Origin: Burkholderia sp. SRS-46
GTDB taxonomy: Bacteria; Pseudomonadota; Gammaproteobacteria; Burkholderiales; Burkholderiaceae
Assembly: GCF_004343775.1 (NCBI RefSeq)
Contig: NZ_PTXL01000011.1
Location: forward strand, 124,001-188,000
DNA: 64,000 bases
Reading direction: 5' to 3'
Both the position numbers and the translations under genes were made by a program. The notes beneath the pieces were generated by a model, which saw only the letters and a list, made by a program, of their open reading frames with translations, was not told where the DNA came from and did not search any database. Shown piece by piece: positions 45,066 through 54,088 of the stretch (the first letter of the stretch is position 1; each line of letters begins with the position of its first letter).

Positions 45066-45962
45066 TCAGGCGGCGGTGAGCGCGGCGGCCGCGATGCGCG
45101 CCGCCTGCGCAACGACGTCGGCATGCGGCGCCGCGTCGGCATCCGGCTGCGTGAACGATACCGCCATCGCGAGCGGCGCATGCGACGTCGGCCACAGCAC
45201 GGCGACGTCGGTCGTCGTCCCGTAGCCGCCCGCCCCGCCCCGGCTGGCGACGCGCCAGTCGGACGGCACGCCCGCGCGGATGCCCGCGAAGCCGCTCGTG
45301 TTGCCGAGCATCCACTTCGTCAATTGCGTTCGTTCCGGTTCGCGGAGCACGTCGCCGAGCAACAGCCGGCGCAGCGATTCGGCCATCGCGAGCGGTGTCG
45401 ACGTGTCACGCTCGTCGCCGGGCGCCGCCGTGTTCAGCGCGGGCTCCCAGCGGTCGAGGCGGAAGCTCGTGTCGCCGCTGTCGTGCGCGAACGCGGTGAC
45501 GACCCGCGGCCCGCCGAGCACGCGCATCAGCAGGTTCGCCGCGGACTTGTCGTCGGACTGCAGCACCGCCTCGCACAGCTGCCCGATCGTCATGCCGGTA
45601 TCGGCCCGGCTCTCCGTGACCGGCGAGCCTGGCACGAGTTCGTAGCGTCGATACAGGGTGCGGCGCGGCAGCAGCGACGGATCGAGCGCGCTGCGCGCCA
45701 GCATCGCGGCCACCGCGACCGGCGCGTACGTGGCGCACATGGGGAAGCGTTCGCGCGAGCGGTGGGCGATGCGCGCGCCGCTCGCGGTGTCGAGCGCGAC
45801 GATGCCGAGCCGGCCGTTCGACGCTTTCTCGAGCGCGTCGAGCTGGGAGTGCGCGGCGCGCAGGTGTTCACGATCGGCGACGGGAGCCGGCGCGCACGCG
45901 GCGACGAACGGCGCCGCGACGGCGGCAAGCAGCAGCGAACGGCGTGACGGAGAGTGGTCCAT
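45066..45962 (-). CDS. Class A beta-lactamase-like protein lacking catalytic residues
   Basis: A 298-residue homologue of Burkholderia PenA. It has a Tat-like/lipoprotein signal (SRRSLLLAAVAAPFVAAC) and the full class A fold pattern, including WEPALNTAAPGDERDTSTP with Glu166 and Asn170. The active site is dismantled: the SxxK motif reads ATYA (Ser70 and Lys73 both Ala), SDN reads SDD, and KTG reads RGG. It therefore cannot form an acyl-enzyme. The frame is intact with normal codon use, so it looks maintained. A binding or sensing role next to an AmpR-type regulator is a guess. Confidence 0.88.
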   Translation of the reverse strand: MDHSPSRRSLLLAAVAAPFVAACAPAPVADREHLRAAHSQLDALEKASNGRLGIVALDTASGARIAHRSRERFPMCATYAPVAVAAMLARSALDPSLLPRRTLYRRYELVPGSPVTESRADTGMTIGQLCEAVLQSDDKSAANLLMRVLGGPRVVTAFAHDSGDTSFRLDRWEPALNTAAPGDERDTSTPLAMAESLRRLLLGDVLREPERTQLTKWMLGNTSGFAGIRAGVPSDWRVASRGGAGGYGTTTDVAVLWPTSHAPLAMAVSFTQPDADAAPHADVVAQAARIAAAALTAA

Positions 45963-46085
45963 GGATGACGGATCGACTGCGTATCGGGCGCTGCATGACG
46001 GGAACGACGGACGAGCGGGACGGCCTGCTCTTGCGCGTAGCGTAGCAGCGACCGCGCGCGGATTCCAGCGCCGGCCGCGCGCCGC

Positions 46086-46895
46086 TCAGCCTTGCGAGGT
46101 CGGCAGGTACGGCATCGGGTTGACCGGCTTGCCGTCGCGCCGCACCTCGAACAGCAGCGCGACGCGCGAGTTGTCGAGGTCGCCCATTTCCGCGATCGCG
46201 TCGCCCTGGCGCACGACGTCGCCGGTCTTCACGAGCAGCTTGCGGTTGTGCGCATACGCGGTCAGGAAATCCGCGTTGTGCTGGACGATGATCAGGCTGC
46301 CGTAGCCGTTCAGCCCGACGCCCGCATACATCACGCGGCCGTCGGCGGCCGCGCGCACCGGGTCGCCGGGGCGGCCGGCAATCTGGATCCCGCGGTTCTG
46401 CCCCGGCTTGAACGGCTCGACGACACTGCCGCGCGCGGGCCACGTCAGCGCGACCCCGCTCGCATGGCGCCGGGTTTCCTTGACGACCTGCCGGTCGCTG
46501 GCCGATTGGGCGCCGGCAGGCGGCGCGGCCTGCGCCGACGCGACGGCCGGCGCCTGCGGCGTTTCCTGCTTCACGATGCGCAGCGCCTGCCCGACCCGCA
46601 GCCGGCTGCGCGCGCCGAGCTTGTTCCACAGGCGCAGGTCGGCCACGCTGCAGCCGTTCGCCGAGGCGATGCTGATCAGCGAATCACCGCGTTTGACGAC
46701 ATAGCGATGCGCGACCAGGATCGGGGCCGGCGGCGGCGCGGCCGTCTGGGCAGCCGCGTCCTGCTGCGATGCCGGCCCGCCCGCGAGCGTATCGCTCGGC
46801 GGCACCGGTGGCGCACTCGCGCAACCGGCCATGACCAGCACGGCGCCCAGGCCCGACAGCCACGCCGCCCTGCGGTAGATCTCGTGCTTTTCCAT
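46086..46895 (-). CDS. LysM plus degenerate LytM (M23) lipoprotein, NlpD-like
   Basis: This encodes 269 residues. A lipoprotein signal (GLGAVLVMAGC) is followed by a Pro/Ala linker, a LysM domain at about 60-105 (HRYVVKRGDSLISIASANGC), a second linker, and a C-terminal M23 domain (IQIAGRPGDPVRAAADGRVM, YAHNRKLLVKTGDVVRQG). The zinc ligands of active M23 enzymes are missing: the first motif has no His/Asp pair and the usual HxH reads LLFEV. This is the pattern of NlpD/EnvC-type activators of cell-separation amidases. The start MEKHEIYRR is the beginning of the signal peptide. Confidence 0.9.
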   Translation of the reverse strand: MEKHEIYRRAAWLSGLGAVLVMAGCASAPPVPPSDTLAGGPASQQDAAAQTAAPPPAPILVAHRYVVKRGDSLISIASANGCSVADLRLWNKLGARSRLRVGQALRIVKQETPQAPAVASAQAAPPAGAQSASDRQVVKETRRHASGVALTWPARGSVVEPFKPGQNRGIQIAGRPGDPVRAAADGRVMYAGVGLNGYGSLIIVQHNADFLTAYAHNRKLLVKTGDVVRQGDAIAEMGDLDNSRVALLFEVRRDGKPVNPMPYLPTSQG

Positions 46896-47148
46896 GGTCG
46901 ACCGACTCCGATTTAACATTCTTGACAAGCTTTCAAGCATCTCAAAAATGGGACGGACGACGTGTAACCGGATGCAAACATTGATGACAAACGATCACGA
47001 AGCCCGCGCCCGCGGATGCTCGATATCGGTAATACGGTCAAATCGGGAAGAACTTGACGCCTGACGGCGCAATTCACGCAAAAATTTCCGGCGGATTTAC
47101 CATTTTACGAATGCCTTTCGACGCCGGCGCAACGGGGTGCGGGCGCGC

Positions 47149-47259
47149 TCAGCGCAGCCAGTCGGCCAGTTTCACGCAGGCCAGCACGATGCCGACGCAC
47201 AGGAAGAACAGGTGCAGCGCGATCTTGAACGACACGCCCCACGACGGGTTGGTGCGCAT
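47149..47259 (-). CDS. 36-residue single-pass membrane protein
   Basis: MRTNPSWGVSF is followed by one strong TM segment (IALHLFFLCVGIVLACV) and a basic end (KLADWLR). A GGAG lies 8 nt before the ATG. Too short for most gene finders, but the ribosome site and TM are convincing. Function unknown. Confidence 0.55.
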   Translation of the reverse strand: MRTNPSWGVSFKIALHLFFLCVGIVLACVKLADWLR

Positions 47260-47410
47260 GACAGTCTCCTCGAGTCGATGTGCAGCCCATGATCCGGCAA
47301 CGATCGTGCCCCGAAAATTCGGAAGCGGCGAAGCGGGCCTCAGGCAATGCCTGAGCCCGCGACCACGGTTCCTGCTACCGTATCGCCGATACCAACGACC
47401 TCGCCCCATC

Positions 47411-48307
47411 ATGCGCTTCGACCTGACCGACCTGCGGCTCTTTCTGCATACCTGCGAGGCCGGCAGCATCACCGGCGGCGCGGAACGCACGCACATCACG
47501 CTGCAGGCCGCGAGCGAGCGGATCCGCGGCATGGAGGACGAGCTCGGCGTGCCGCTGCTGCACCGGGCCAAGTCGGGCACGCAGGTCACCGAAGCCGGCC
47601 GCGCGCTGGAGCATCACGCGCGCACCGTGCTCCAGCAGATCGACCACATGCGCGGCGAGCTGCAGCAATACGGCCAGGGGCTGCGCGGCCACATCCGGCT
47701 GCTGTGCAATACCGCGTCGCTCAGCGAATACCTGCCCGACGCGCTCGCCGCGTACCTGCCGCATCATCCGAAGCTGTCGATCAGCGTCGAGGAGCGCTCG
47801 AGCCAGGAGATCGTGCATGCGATCCGCAACAAGACGGCGGAGGTCGGCATCGTCGCCGATTCGGTCGGCCTCGGCGGGCTCGAGCAGAAGCCGTTTCGCG
47901 AGGACTGGCTGATCGTCGTCGTGCCGGCGGGGCATCCGCTCGCGGCGCGCGACAAGGTCGCGTTCGACGAGATCGTCGACGCGGATTTCATCGGCCTCAC
48001 CGACGGCAGCGCGCTGCAGGTGCACCTCGCCGACCAGGCGCGCGCGCTCGGCAAGCGGATCCGCTATCGCGTGCAGCTGAAGAGCTTCGACGCGATCTGC
48101 CGCGTGATCGAGAGCGGCGTGGGGATCGGGATCGTGTCGCGGCACGCGGCCTTGCGCGCGATGCAGACGCTGGACGTGCGGATGGTCGAGCTGTCCGACG
48201 CGTGGAGCCACCGGAAACTGACGCTGTGCGCGCGCTCGTTCGACGCATTGCCGAAGTACACGCGGGAGTTCGTCGCGTTCCTGTCGGACGCGGCCACGCA
48301 CGGCTAG
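47411..48307 (+). CDS. LysR-family transcriptional regulator
   Basis: This encodes 298 residues from MRFDLTDLRLFLHTCEAGSI. The HTH reads GGAERTHITLQAASERIRGM, slightly atypical in the recognition helix (LQAASERI, where most have PSLSRQI), a known subgroup. The effector domain runs from GHIRLLCNTASLSEYLPDAL. It is convergent with the TauE/SafE pseudogene. LysR genes of this type often sit next to sulfite/organosulfonate exporters, so it may have regulated that permease. Ligand unknown. Confidence 0.88.
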   Translation: MRFDLTDLRLFLHTCEAGSITGGAERTHITLQAASERIRGMEDELGVPLLHRAKSGTQVTEAGRALEHHARTVLQQIDHMRGELQQYGQGLRGHIRLLCNTASLSEYLPDALAAYLPHHPKLSISVEERSSQEIVHAIRNKTAEVGIVADSVGLGGLEQKPFREDWLIVVVPAGHPLAARDKVAFDEIVDADFIGLTDGSALQVHLADQARALGKRIRYRVQLKSFDAICRVIESGVGIGIVSRHAALRAMQTLDVRMVELSDAWSHRKLTLCARSFDALPKYTREFVAFLSDAATHG

Positions 48308-48331
48308 GCCTGCCCGCGCAGCCGCGCGGGT

Positions 48332-49149
48332 TCAATGCCACGCCGACGCCGCCATGTACCCGCCGAGCGCGATCAACCCGGCGAAGAAGCAGCGCCGGAA
48401 CGCCCGCTCGCTCATGACCTTCCGCGCGGCCTGCCCGCCGAGCATCCCCGCGAGCGCGGGCACGAGCGCCAGCAGCGACACGCCGAGATCGACCGCCTGC
48501 AGCGCGCCGCTCATCCGCAGCTGCAGGCCGAGCGCGATCGTGGACGCGGTAAACGACAGCCCGAGCGCCTGGATCAGGTCGTCCTTCGACAGCCGCAGCG
48601 CCTGCAGGTACGGCACCGCCGGCACGACGAACACGCCGGTCGCGGCCGTCACGACGCCCGTCAGGTAGCCGACCGCGGCCGACAGCCATCGCTCGTGACG
48701 CCCCGGCGCCGGCAGCCGCGCGGCCGCGAGACCCCAGCCGCCATACGCGACCAGCACGACGCCGAGCGCCGCGTGGCTCCACGTGCTGCCGGCCGCGCGG
48801 CCGCGAGACCCCAGCCGCCATACGCGACCAGCACGACGCCGAGCGCCGCGTGGCTCCACGTGCTGCCGGCCGCGAGCGCGGGCAGGCCGCCCGTCAGCGT
48901 GCCGATCGTCAGCCCCGCGAGCAGCGGCCACAGCCGGCGCAGCAGCGGCCCGAACGACGGGCCGAGCCACAGTTGCCAGACATTGGTGACGAACGACGGC
49001 ACGAGCAGCAGGCTCGCCGCGGCCGAGGGCGGCATCGCGAGCGTCAGCAGCCCCATCGCGATCGTCGGCAGGCCGAGGCCGATCATGCCCTTGACCCCGC
49101 CGGCGAGCAGGAAGACCAGCACGATGATCGTCGTCGTATCGAGTTGCAT
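48332..49149 (-). pseudogene. TauE/SafE-family permease gene broken by a tandem duplication
   Basis: The N-terminal half starts MQLDTTTIIVLVFLLAGGVK and carries TauE/SafE TMs (GMIGLGLPTIAMGLLTLAMP, LAGLTIGTLTGGLPALAAG). The C-terminal half lies in another frame (AAVGYLTGVVTAATGVFVVP to GLIALGGYMAASAWH). The shift is caused by a 77-bp exact duplication between them. Removing one copy restores a single reading frame of about 246 residues, normal for the family (8 TMs, sulfite/organosulfonate export). Either a recent inactivation or an assembly error. Confidence 0.88.
48715..48874. repeat. 77-bp tandem duplication inside the TauE/SafE gene
   Basis: Two identical copies offset by exactly 77 bp (48715-48797 and 48792-48874, sharing 6 bp GCCGCG at the junction). 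Because 77 is not a multiple of three, the frame is shifted. The microhomology suggests replication slippage. Confidence 0.92.
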
Positions 49150-49309
49150 GGGCGCGCGTTCCGTCCGAGGGGAGACGGCGCGATGGTGAACCGCCGGCCG
49201 GCCGCGCGCCATCTGGTTTTGCCTGAGGCTGGCTCGGCCCCGCGCGGCGGAGGTCGGGCGACACGACGTGCGCTGCCCGGCGCGCGTGAGGCCGCCGGCC
49301 GGCGTAGGT

Positions 49310-50326
49310 TCACCCGTTGTGACCGCCCCCTCGCCCCTGCTCGCTGTCGAGGTGCACCATCTGTGCGGCCGGGTAACGGTCGCCCGCGACCGCCCCGGCG
49401 GGCACCGCCGCTTCGATGCGCGCCAGATCATCGACCGTTAGTTGCATTTCAACCGCCGACAGCGCGTCCTGCAGTTGCGTCCGCTTGCGCGCGCCGACCA
49501 GCGGCACGATGTCGTCGCCGCGCGTCAGCGCCCACGCGATCGCGACCTGCGCCGGGTTGCTGCCCTTCTCGTCCGCGATCGCCCGCAGCGCCTCGACCAG
49601 CGCAAGGTTGTGCGCGAGGTTCTCGCCCTGGAAGCGCGGGCTCGCCGCGCGGAAATCGCGCCCCACTTCCCGCGCCGCCGTCCAGCGCCCGCTCAGCAGC
49701 CCGCGCGACAGCACGCCGTACGCGGTCACGCCGATGCCGAGTTCACGGCACGCCGGCAGGATCTCGGCCTCGATGTCCCGCGACAGCAGCGAATACTCGA
49801 TCTGCAGGTCGGCGATCGGCGCGACGGCCGCCGCGCGGCGCACGGTGTCCGCGCCGACCTCCGACAGCCCGATCTGCCGCACGTACCCCGCCTTCACGAG
49901 ATCGGCGATCGCGCCGACCGTGTCCTCGATCGGCACCGCCGGGTCGACGCGGGCCGGCCGGTAGATGTCCAGGTAATCGGTGCCGAGCCGCTTCAGCGAA
50001 TACGCGACGAAATTCCGGATCGCCGCCGGCCGCGCGTCGTAGCCGACGAACGTGCCCGCCGGATCGCGCAGCGCGCCGAACTTCACGCTGATCACGACCT
50101 GCTCGCGCGTCCGGCCGCGCAGCGCGTCGCGGATCAGCATCTCGTTGTCGCCCATCCCGTAGAAATCGCCGGTGTCGAGCAGCGTGATGCCGTGGTCGAG
50201 CGCCGCATGCAGCGTCGCGATGCTCTCCGCGCGGTCGGCCGGCCCATACATGTCCGACATGCCCATGCAGCCGAGCCCGATCGCCGACACCTGCGGGCCC
50301 GAGCGGCCCAGTTGACGCAGTTCCAT
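49310..50326 (-). CDS. Aldo/keto reductase
   Basis: A 338-residue NADPH-dependent oxidoreductase of the (beta/alpha)8 AKR fold. Visible: QVSAIGLGCMGMSD, catalytic Asp and Tyr in LLDTGDFYGMGDNE, and Lys in VISVKFGAL. The usual His after the next strand is absent (DIYRPARVDPAVPIED), as in a known AKR subgroup. Cofactor-binding GARKRTQLQDALSAVE is near the C-terminus. Substrate unknown. Divergent from a LysR gene (104 bp), its likely regulator. The start MELRQLGRSG is the conserved AKR beginning. Confidence 0.92.
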   Translation of the reverse strand: MELRQLGRSGPQVSAIGLGCMGMSDMYGPADRAESIATLHAALDHGITLLDTGDFYGMGDNEMLIRDALRGRTREQVVISVKFGALRDPAGTFVGYDARPAAIRNFVAYSLKRLGTDYLDIYRPARVDPAVPIEDTVGAIADLVKAGYVRQIGLSEVGADTVRRAAAVAPIADLQIEYSLLSRDIEAEILPACRELGIGVTAYGVLSRGLLSGRWTAAREVGRDFRAASPRFQGENLAHNLALVEALRAIADEKGSNPAQVAIAWALTRGDDIVPLVGARKRTQLQDALSAVEMQLTVDDLARIEAAVPAGAVAGDRYPAAQMVHLDSEQGRGGGHNG

Positions 50327-50429
50327 GTCCGTTTCCTCGAAGTGGTGAGTGGATGGACGGCATTCTGGCGAGATTGAGACTGCTGATAAACGCGAAAGAC
50401 TCCACCAAACCATTCGACGCTGATTAACA

Positions 50430-51377
50430 ATGGAGGCTGTCCAAACCGCCCCACCACCGCCCCGCATGGATCATCTGCACGCAATGCGCATCTTTGCGCG
50501 CGTCGCCCATCTCGGCAGCTTCACGAAAGCGGCCGAGCAACTGCAGCTGCCGCGCCCGACGGTCAGCAACGCCGTCCAGTACCTCGAGAAACATCTGAAG
50601 ATTCGCCTGCTGCAACGCACGACGCGGCGCGTCGCGCTGACCGCCGAGGGCACGGCCTACTACGAGCGCTGCGTGCGGCTGCTCGCCGACCTCGACGACG
50701 CCGAGACCTTGTTCGAGGACGCCGGCGCGTCGCCGCGCGGGGTGATCCGCGTGGACCTGCCCGAGCGTTTCGCGCTGCACGAGGTGATCCCGGCGCTGCC
50801 GGCGTTCCATGCGCGCTATCCGGACCTGCGGGTGGTGATCAGCACGACCGACAGCTTCGTCGACCTGGTGGCCGACGGCATCGACTGCGCGGTGCGGGTC
50901 GGCGCGCTGTCCGACACGTCGCTCGTCGCGCGGCGCATCGGCGAGCTGGCGCAGGTCAACTGCGCGTCGCCCGGCTACCTCGCGCACCACGGCACGCCGC
51001 GCTCGCCCGACGATTTGCCGGAACACGTCGCGGTCGGCTATTTCTCGAACCGCACGGGCCGCGAGCTCGACTGGGAATATGCGGACATGGATACCGGCGA
51101 AATGCACGCGGTGAAGATGCGCAGCATCGTGTCGGTCAACAGCTCGCAGGCATACCTGGCGTGCTGCTTCGCGGGGCTCGGGATGATCCAGGCGCCGCGC
51201 TACGGGCTCGACGCGCCGCTCGCGGACGGCTCGCTCGTCGAGGTGCTGCCGGAATGGAATGCGGCGCCGCTGCCGGTGTCGGTGGTGTTTCCGCACGGCC
51301 GGCACCTAGCGCCGCGCGTGCGGATCTTCGTCGACTGGCTCGCGGATACGCTCGGGCGGACGCGCCAGCCCGGCTGA
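50430..51377 (+). CDS. LysR-family transcriptional regulator
   Basis: This encodes up to 315 residues; an internal ATG at 50466 (MDHLHAMRIFARVAHLGSFT) gives the standard 303-residue form and is more likely. The HTH is AAEQLQLPRPTVSNAVQYLE. The effector domain starts GVIRVDLPERFALHEVIPAL (AaeR/DmlR-like group). Divergent from the aldo/keto reductase gene and probably its regulator. Confidence 0.9.
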   Translation: MEAVQTAPPPPRMDHLHAMRIFARVAHLGSFTKAAEQLQLPRPTVSNAVQYLEKHLKIRLLQRTTRRVALTAEGTAYYERCVRLLADLDDAETLFEDAGASPRGVIRVDLPERFALHEVIPALPAFHARYPDLRVVISTTDSFVDLVADGIDCAVRVGALSDTSLVARRIGELAQVNCASPGYLAHHGTPRSPDDLPEHVAVGYFSNRTGRELDWEYADMDTGEMHAVKMRSIVSVNSSQAYLACCFAGLGMIQAPRYGLDAPLADGSLVEVLPEWNAAPLPVSVVFPHGRHLAPRVRIFVDWLADTLGRTRQPG

Positions 51378-51396
51378 CGGGCGCCGGCGCCGGGCG

Positions 51397-52548
51397 TCAG
51401 AACTTGTGGCGGATCGCCGCGCGCACCGCGAACTGGTTCGACGACGACGACGGGCCGTCGGTGCCGACCACGTAGCCGCCGTCCGCGGCCGTGCCGGTGC
51501 GGTCGCCGGCCACCTTCTGCCACGCGCCCTGCAGGTAGACGTCGGTGCGCTTCGACAGGCTGTAGTCGGCCATCAGGCCCACCGTGTGGTACTTCGGCTT
51601 GACCGAGCCGGCCGAGGCGTCGAACTTGCCGTCCGTGTACACGTACTGCGCGCCGAGGAAGAAATCGGGCGTGAGCTGATACTTGCCGTTGATCTCGAAG
51701 TTCTGGAACTTCGTCGCGGTCAGGCCGAGGCCCGAGAACGTCGACGCGGGCAGGTAGACGGTCGACACCGGGTTCTTCACGTCGGTCTTCGTATACACGA
51801 AGCCGACCGTCGCCGGGCCGAACGAGTAGTTGATGCCGGCGCCGAAGATGCGCAGGCGGTCGGCGACGAAGTTCGCGTCGTCCGTGATCGCGCCCGCACT
51901 GCCGACGCCCGGGCTGTTCGCCTGCAGGTAGGCCGCGGCGACCTGCAGGCCGGCCAGCGAGTACTGCGCGCCGATGCTGTACTGGCGGTTGTTCGCGAAG
52001 CCGGTGCTGTTGCTGAAGCTGTACGTGCCGCCGAGCGTCAGGCCGTTCCAGTCCGGGCTCGCGTACTTCACCGTGTTGTTGACGCGGAACGAGTTGTCGG
52101 TGTTGTCGTTGTCGAACGGATGCGAGAACAGCGTGCCGCCCCAGTTGCCGTTCGCGGTCAGCGGCGCCAGGTAGTCGACGAGCGCGTCGTACTGGCGGCC
52201 GAACGTCAGCGTGCCGAAGCGCGACTCCGACAGGCCGACGAACGCCTGCCGGCCAAACATGCGGTTGCCCTGGCCGAGCCGGCCGCTGTTCACGTCGAAG
52301 CCGTTTTCGAGCACGAAGATCGCCTTCAGCCCGCCGCCCAGATCTTCCGAGCCGCGCAGCCCCCAGCGGCTGCCCTGCGCATAGCCGCTCGCGAGCTGGT
52401 AATTGGCCTTGCCGACGCCGCCCACGTTGACGTTGTTCGTATAGTTGAAGCCCTCGTCGATCAGGCCGTACAGCGTCACGCTGTTCTGCGCGAACACCGG
52501 TGCGGCGAAGGCGGCCAGCGCGGCGGCGGAAAGGACGTGCTTCTTCAT
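51397..52548 (-). CDS. Gram-negative outer-membrane porin (Porin_4 type)
   Basis: This encodes 383 residues. A signal peptide (MKKHVLSAAALAAFAAPVFA) is followed by a 16-stranded barrel pattern. The betaproteobacterial start QNSVTLYGLIDEGFNYTNNV, WGLRGSEDLGGGLKAIFVLE, the loop-3 region (MFGRQAFVGLSESRFGTLTF) and the terminal strand ending in Phe (FAVRAAIRHKF), needed for BAM assembly, are all present. General diffusion porin; specificity unknown. Confidence 0.95.
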   Translation of the reverse strand: MKKHVLSAAALAAFAAPVFAQNSVTLYGLIDEGFNYTNNVNVGGVGKANYQLASGYAQGSRWGLRGSEDLGGGLKAIFVLENGFDVNSGRLGQGNRMFGRQAFVGLSESRFGTLTFGRQYDALVDYLAPLTANGNWGGTLFSHPFDNDNTDNSFRVNNTVKYASPDWNGLTLGGTYSFSNSTGFANNRQYSIGAQYSLAGLQVAAAYLQANSPGVGSAGAITDDANFVADRLRIFGAGINYSFGPATVGFVYTKTDVKNPVSTVYLPASTFSGLGLTATKFQNFEINGKYQLTPDFFLGAQYVYTDGKFDASAGSVKPKYHTVGLMADYSLSKRTDVYLQGAWQKVAGDRTGTAADGGYVVGTDGPSSSSNQFAVRAAIRHKF

Positions 52549-52929
52549 GGCGTATCTCCAGAACCGGGAGGCGGGGCGCGCTCGTGCGAGGCGCCCGGTG
52601 TTGGTCTTGTGTGGCCCGATCGGCGGGCGGCGCGGCTTGGCATGCCGCGCAATGGTCAAAATGGTGTCACGGCGGAAACCAAACGTCCATCGGGGCGCGG
52701 CCCCCGCGCGCAAAGCGTTGCGCTCGCCCAACTGGCCCCATTGTCCCGGTTGCCGGGCGTGCCTTGCCGGCCGAGGCTGTCAGACATGCCATCCGCGTAA
52801 ACCCTGAACCGGCCGCTTCGGTGGCACAATGCGCCTCTTCTCGACAATTCTTCACGAAGTCATGCTTGACCCCGATTCATGCGCGGCGCATGCCTGCCGC
52901 GCGCACGGCGGGCGCCGGGAGGCGCGCCG
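52549..52929. other. Intergenic region upstream of porin and OpgC genes
   Basis: About 380 bp between two divergent genes. It should hold both promoters; I see no convincing gene or strong palindrome in it. Confidence 0.35.
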
Positions 52930-54024
52930 ATGAGCCCCGCCCGGCCCGGCCGCTACGCCGAGCTCGATTTCTTCCGCGGCCTCGTGCTGCTCGTCATCGT
53001 CGTCGACCACATCGGCGGCAGCATCCTGTCCCGGGTCACGCTGCACGCGTACGCGCTGTGCGACGCCGCCGAGGTGTTCGTGTTCCTCGGCGGCTTCGCG
53101 ACCGCGATCGCGTACAACTCGCTCGCCGAGCGCCACGACGAGGCCGCCGCGCGCCAGCGCTTCATCCGCCGCGCGTTCGAGATCTACCGCGCGTTCCTCG
53201 TCACCGCGGGCCTGATGCTGCTGATCACCGCGGCGCTGAACGCGCTCGCGATCGACGGCCCGAACATGCCGACCAACGATCTCGACGGCCTGATCAACAA
53301 GCCGCTCGCCGGGCTGCGCGACATCCTGCTGTTCCGGCGCCAGCCGTACCTCGCGTCGGTGCTGCCGATGTACGCGTTCTTCGCGCTGCTCGTCCCGCTC
53401 GCGCTGCCGCTCGCGCGCAGCCAGCCGTGGCTGCTGCTCGCGTTCAGCACGTCGCTGTGGTTCGCCGCGCCGCACGCCGCGCACGTCCTGCCGACCGTCG
53501 AGGGCGCGCCGTGGGACTTCAATCCGTTCGCGTGGCAGCTCCTGTTCGTGCTCGGCGCGGTCTCGCGCTGCCAGCCCGTCTACCAGACGCTCGCGCCGAA
53601 ACCGCAGGGCTGGCTGCTGACCGCCGCGTCGCTCGCGATCGTCGCGGCCGGCGCGTACTACCGGCTGCGCATCGAGCCGTTCCCGACCGATCCGTCGATC
53701 AAGCAGAACCTCGGCGTGCTGCGGCTCGTGAACTTCCTCGCGATCGCGTGGCTCGCGGCCAAGCTCGTGCACCTCGGCTGGATGAAGAAGGTCGCGCACG
53801 CGATGCCGTGGATCGGCACGATCGGCCGCCAGGGCCTGCTGTGCTTCGTGGCCGGCACCGCCATCTCGCTCGCGGTCGACTCGCTGCTGTACCAGGCGAC
53901 CGAAGGCTACCTCGACGTGCCGCTCGGGCTGACCGCCGACGTCGTCGCGATGGGCCTGCTGTATCTCGTCGCCAAACTCTACGCGCCGCTGATGTCGCGG
54001 CTGCCGTTCCGCCCGCGGCGCTAA
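52930..54024 (+). CDS. opgC: OpgC-family membrane protein (periplasmic glucan succinylation)
   Basis: A 364-residue inner-membrane protein with about ten TMs. It begins RYAELDFFRGLVLLVIVVDH, the acyltransferase-like OpgC signature, followed by the Ala/Gly-rich helix DAAEVFVFLGGFATAIAYNS. OpgC adds succinyl groups to osmoregulated periplasmic glucans; that specificity is by family. GGGAGG precedes the ATG at 52930; an upstream in-frame ATG (52879) lacks a ribosome site. An esterase gene follows at 64 bp. Confidence 0.88.
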   Translation: MSPARPGRYAELDFFRGLVLLVIVVDHIGGSILSRVTLHAYALCDAAEVFVFLGGFATAIAYNSLAERHDEAAARQRFIRRAFEIYRAFLVTAGLMLLITAALNALAIDGPNMPTNDLDGLINKPLAGLRDILLFRRQPYLASVLPMYAFFALLVPLALPLARSQPWLLLAFSTSLWFAAPHAAHVLPTVEGAPWDFNPFAWQLLFVLGAVSRCQPVYQTLAPKPQGWLLTAASLAIVAAGAYYRLRIEPFPTDPSIKQNLGVLRLVNFLAIAWLAAKLVHLGWMKKVAHAMPWIGTIGRQGLLCFVAGTAISLAVDSLLYQATEGYLDVPLGLTADVVAMGLLYLVAKLYAPLMSRLPFRPRR

Positions 54025-54088
54025 AGCTCCTCACGGCCGTCATCCGCCGCTGCTACGATAAGCGGCGCTACTCCTCACCCCGCTCGAC

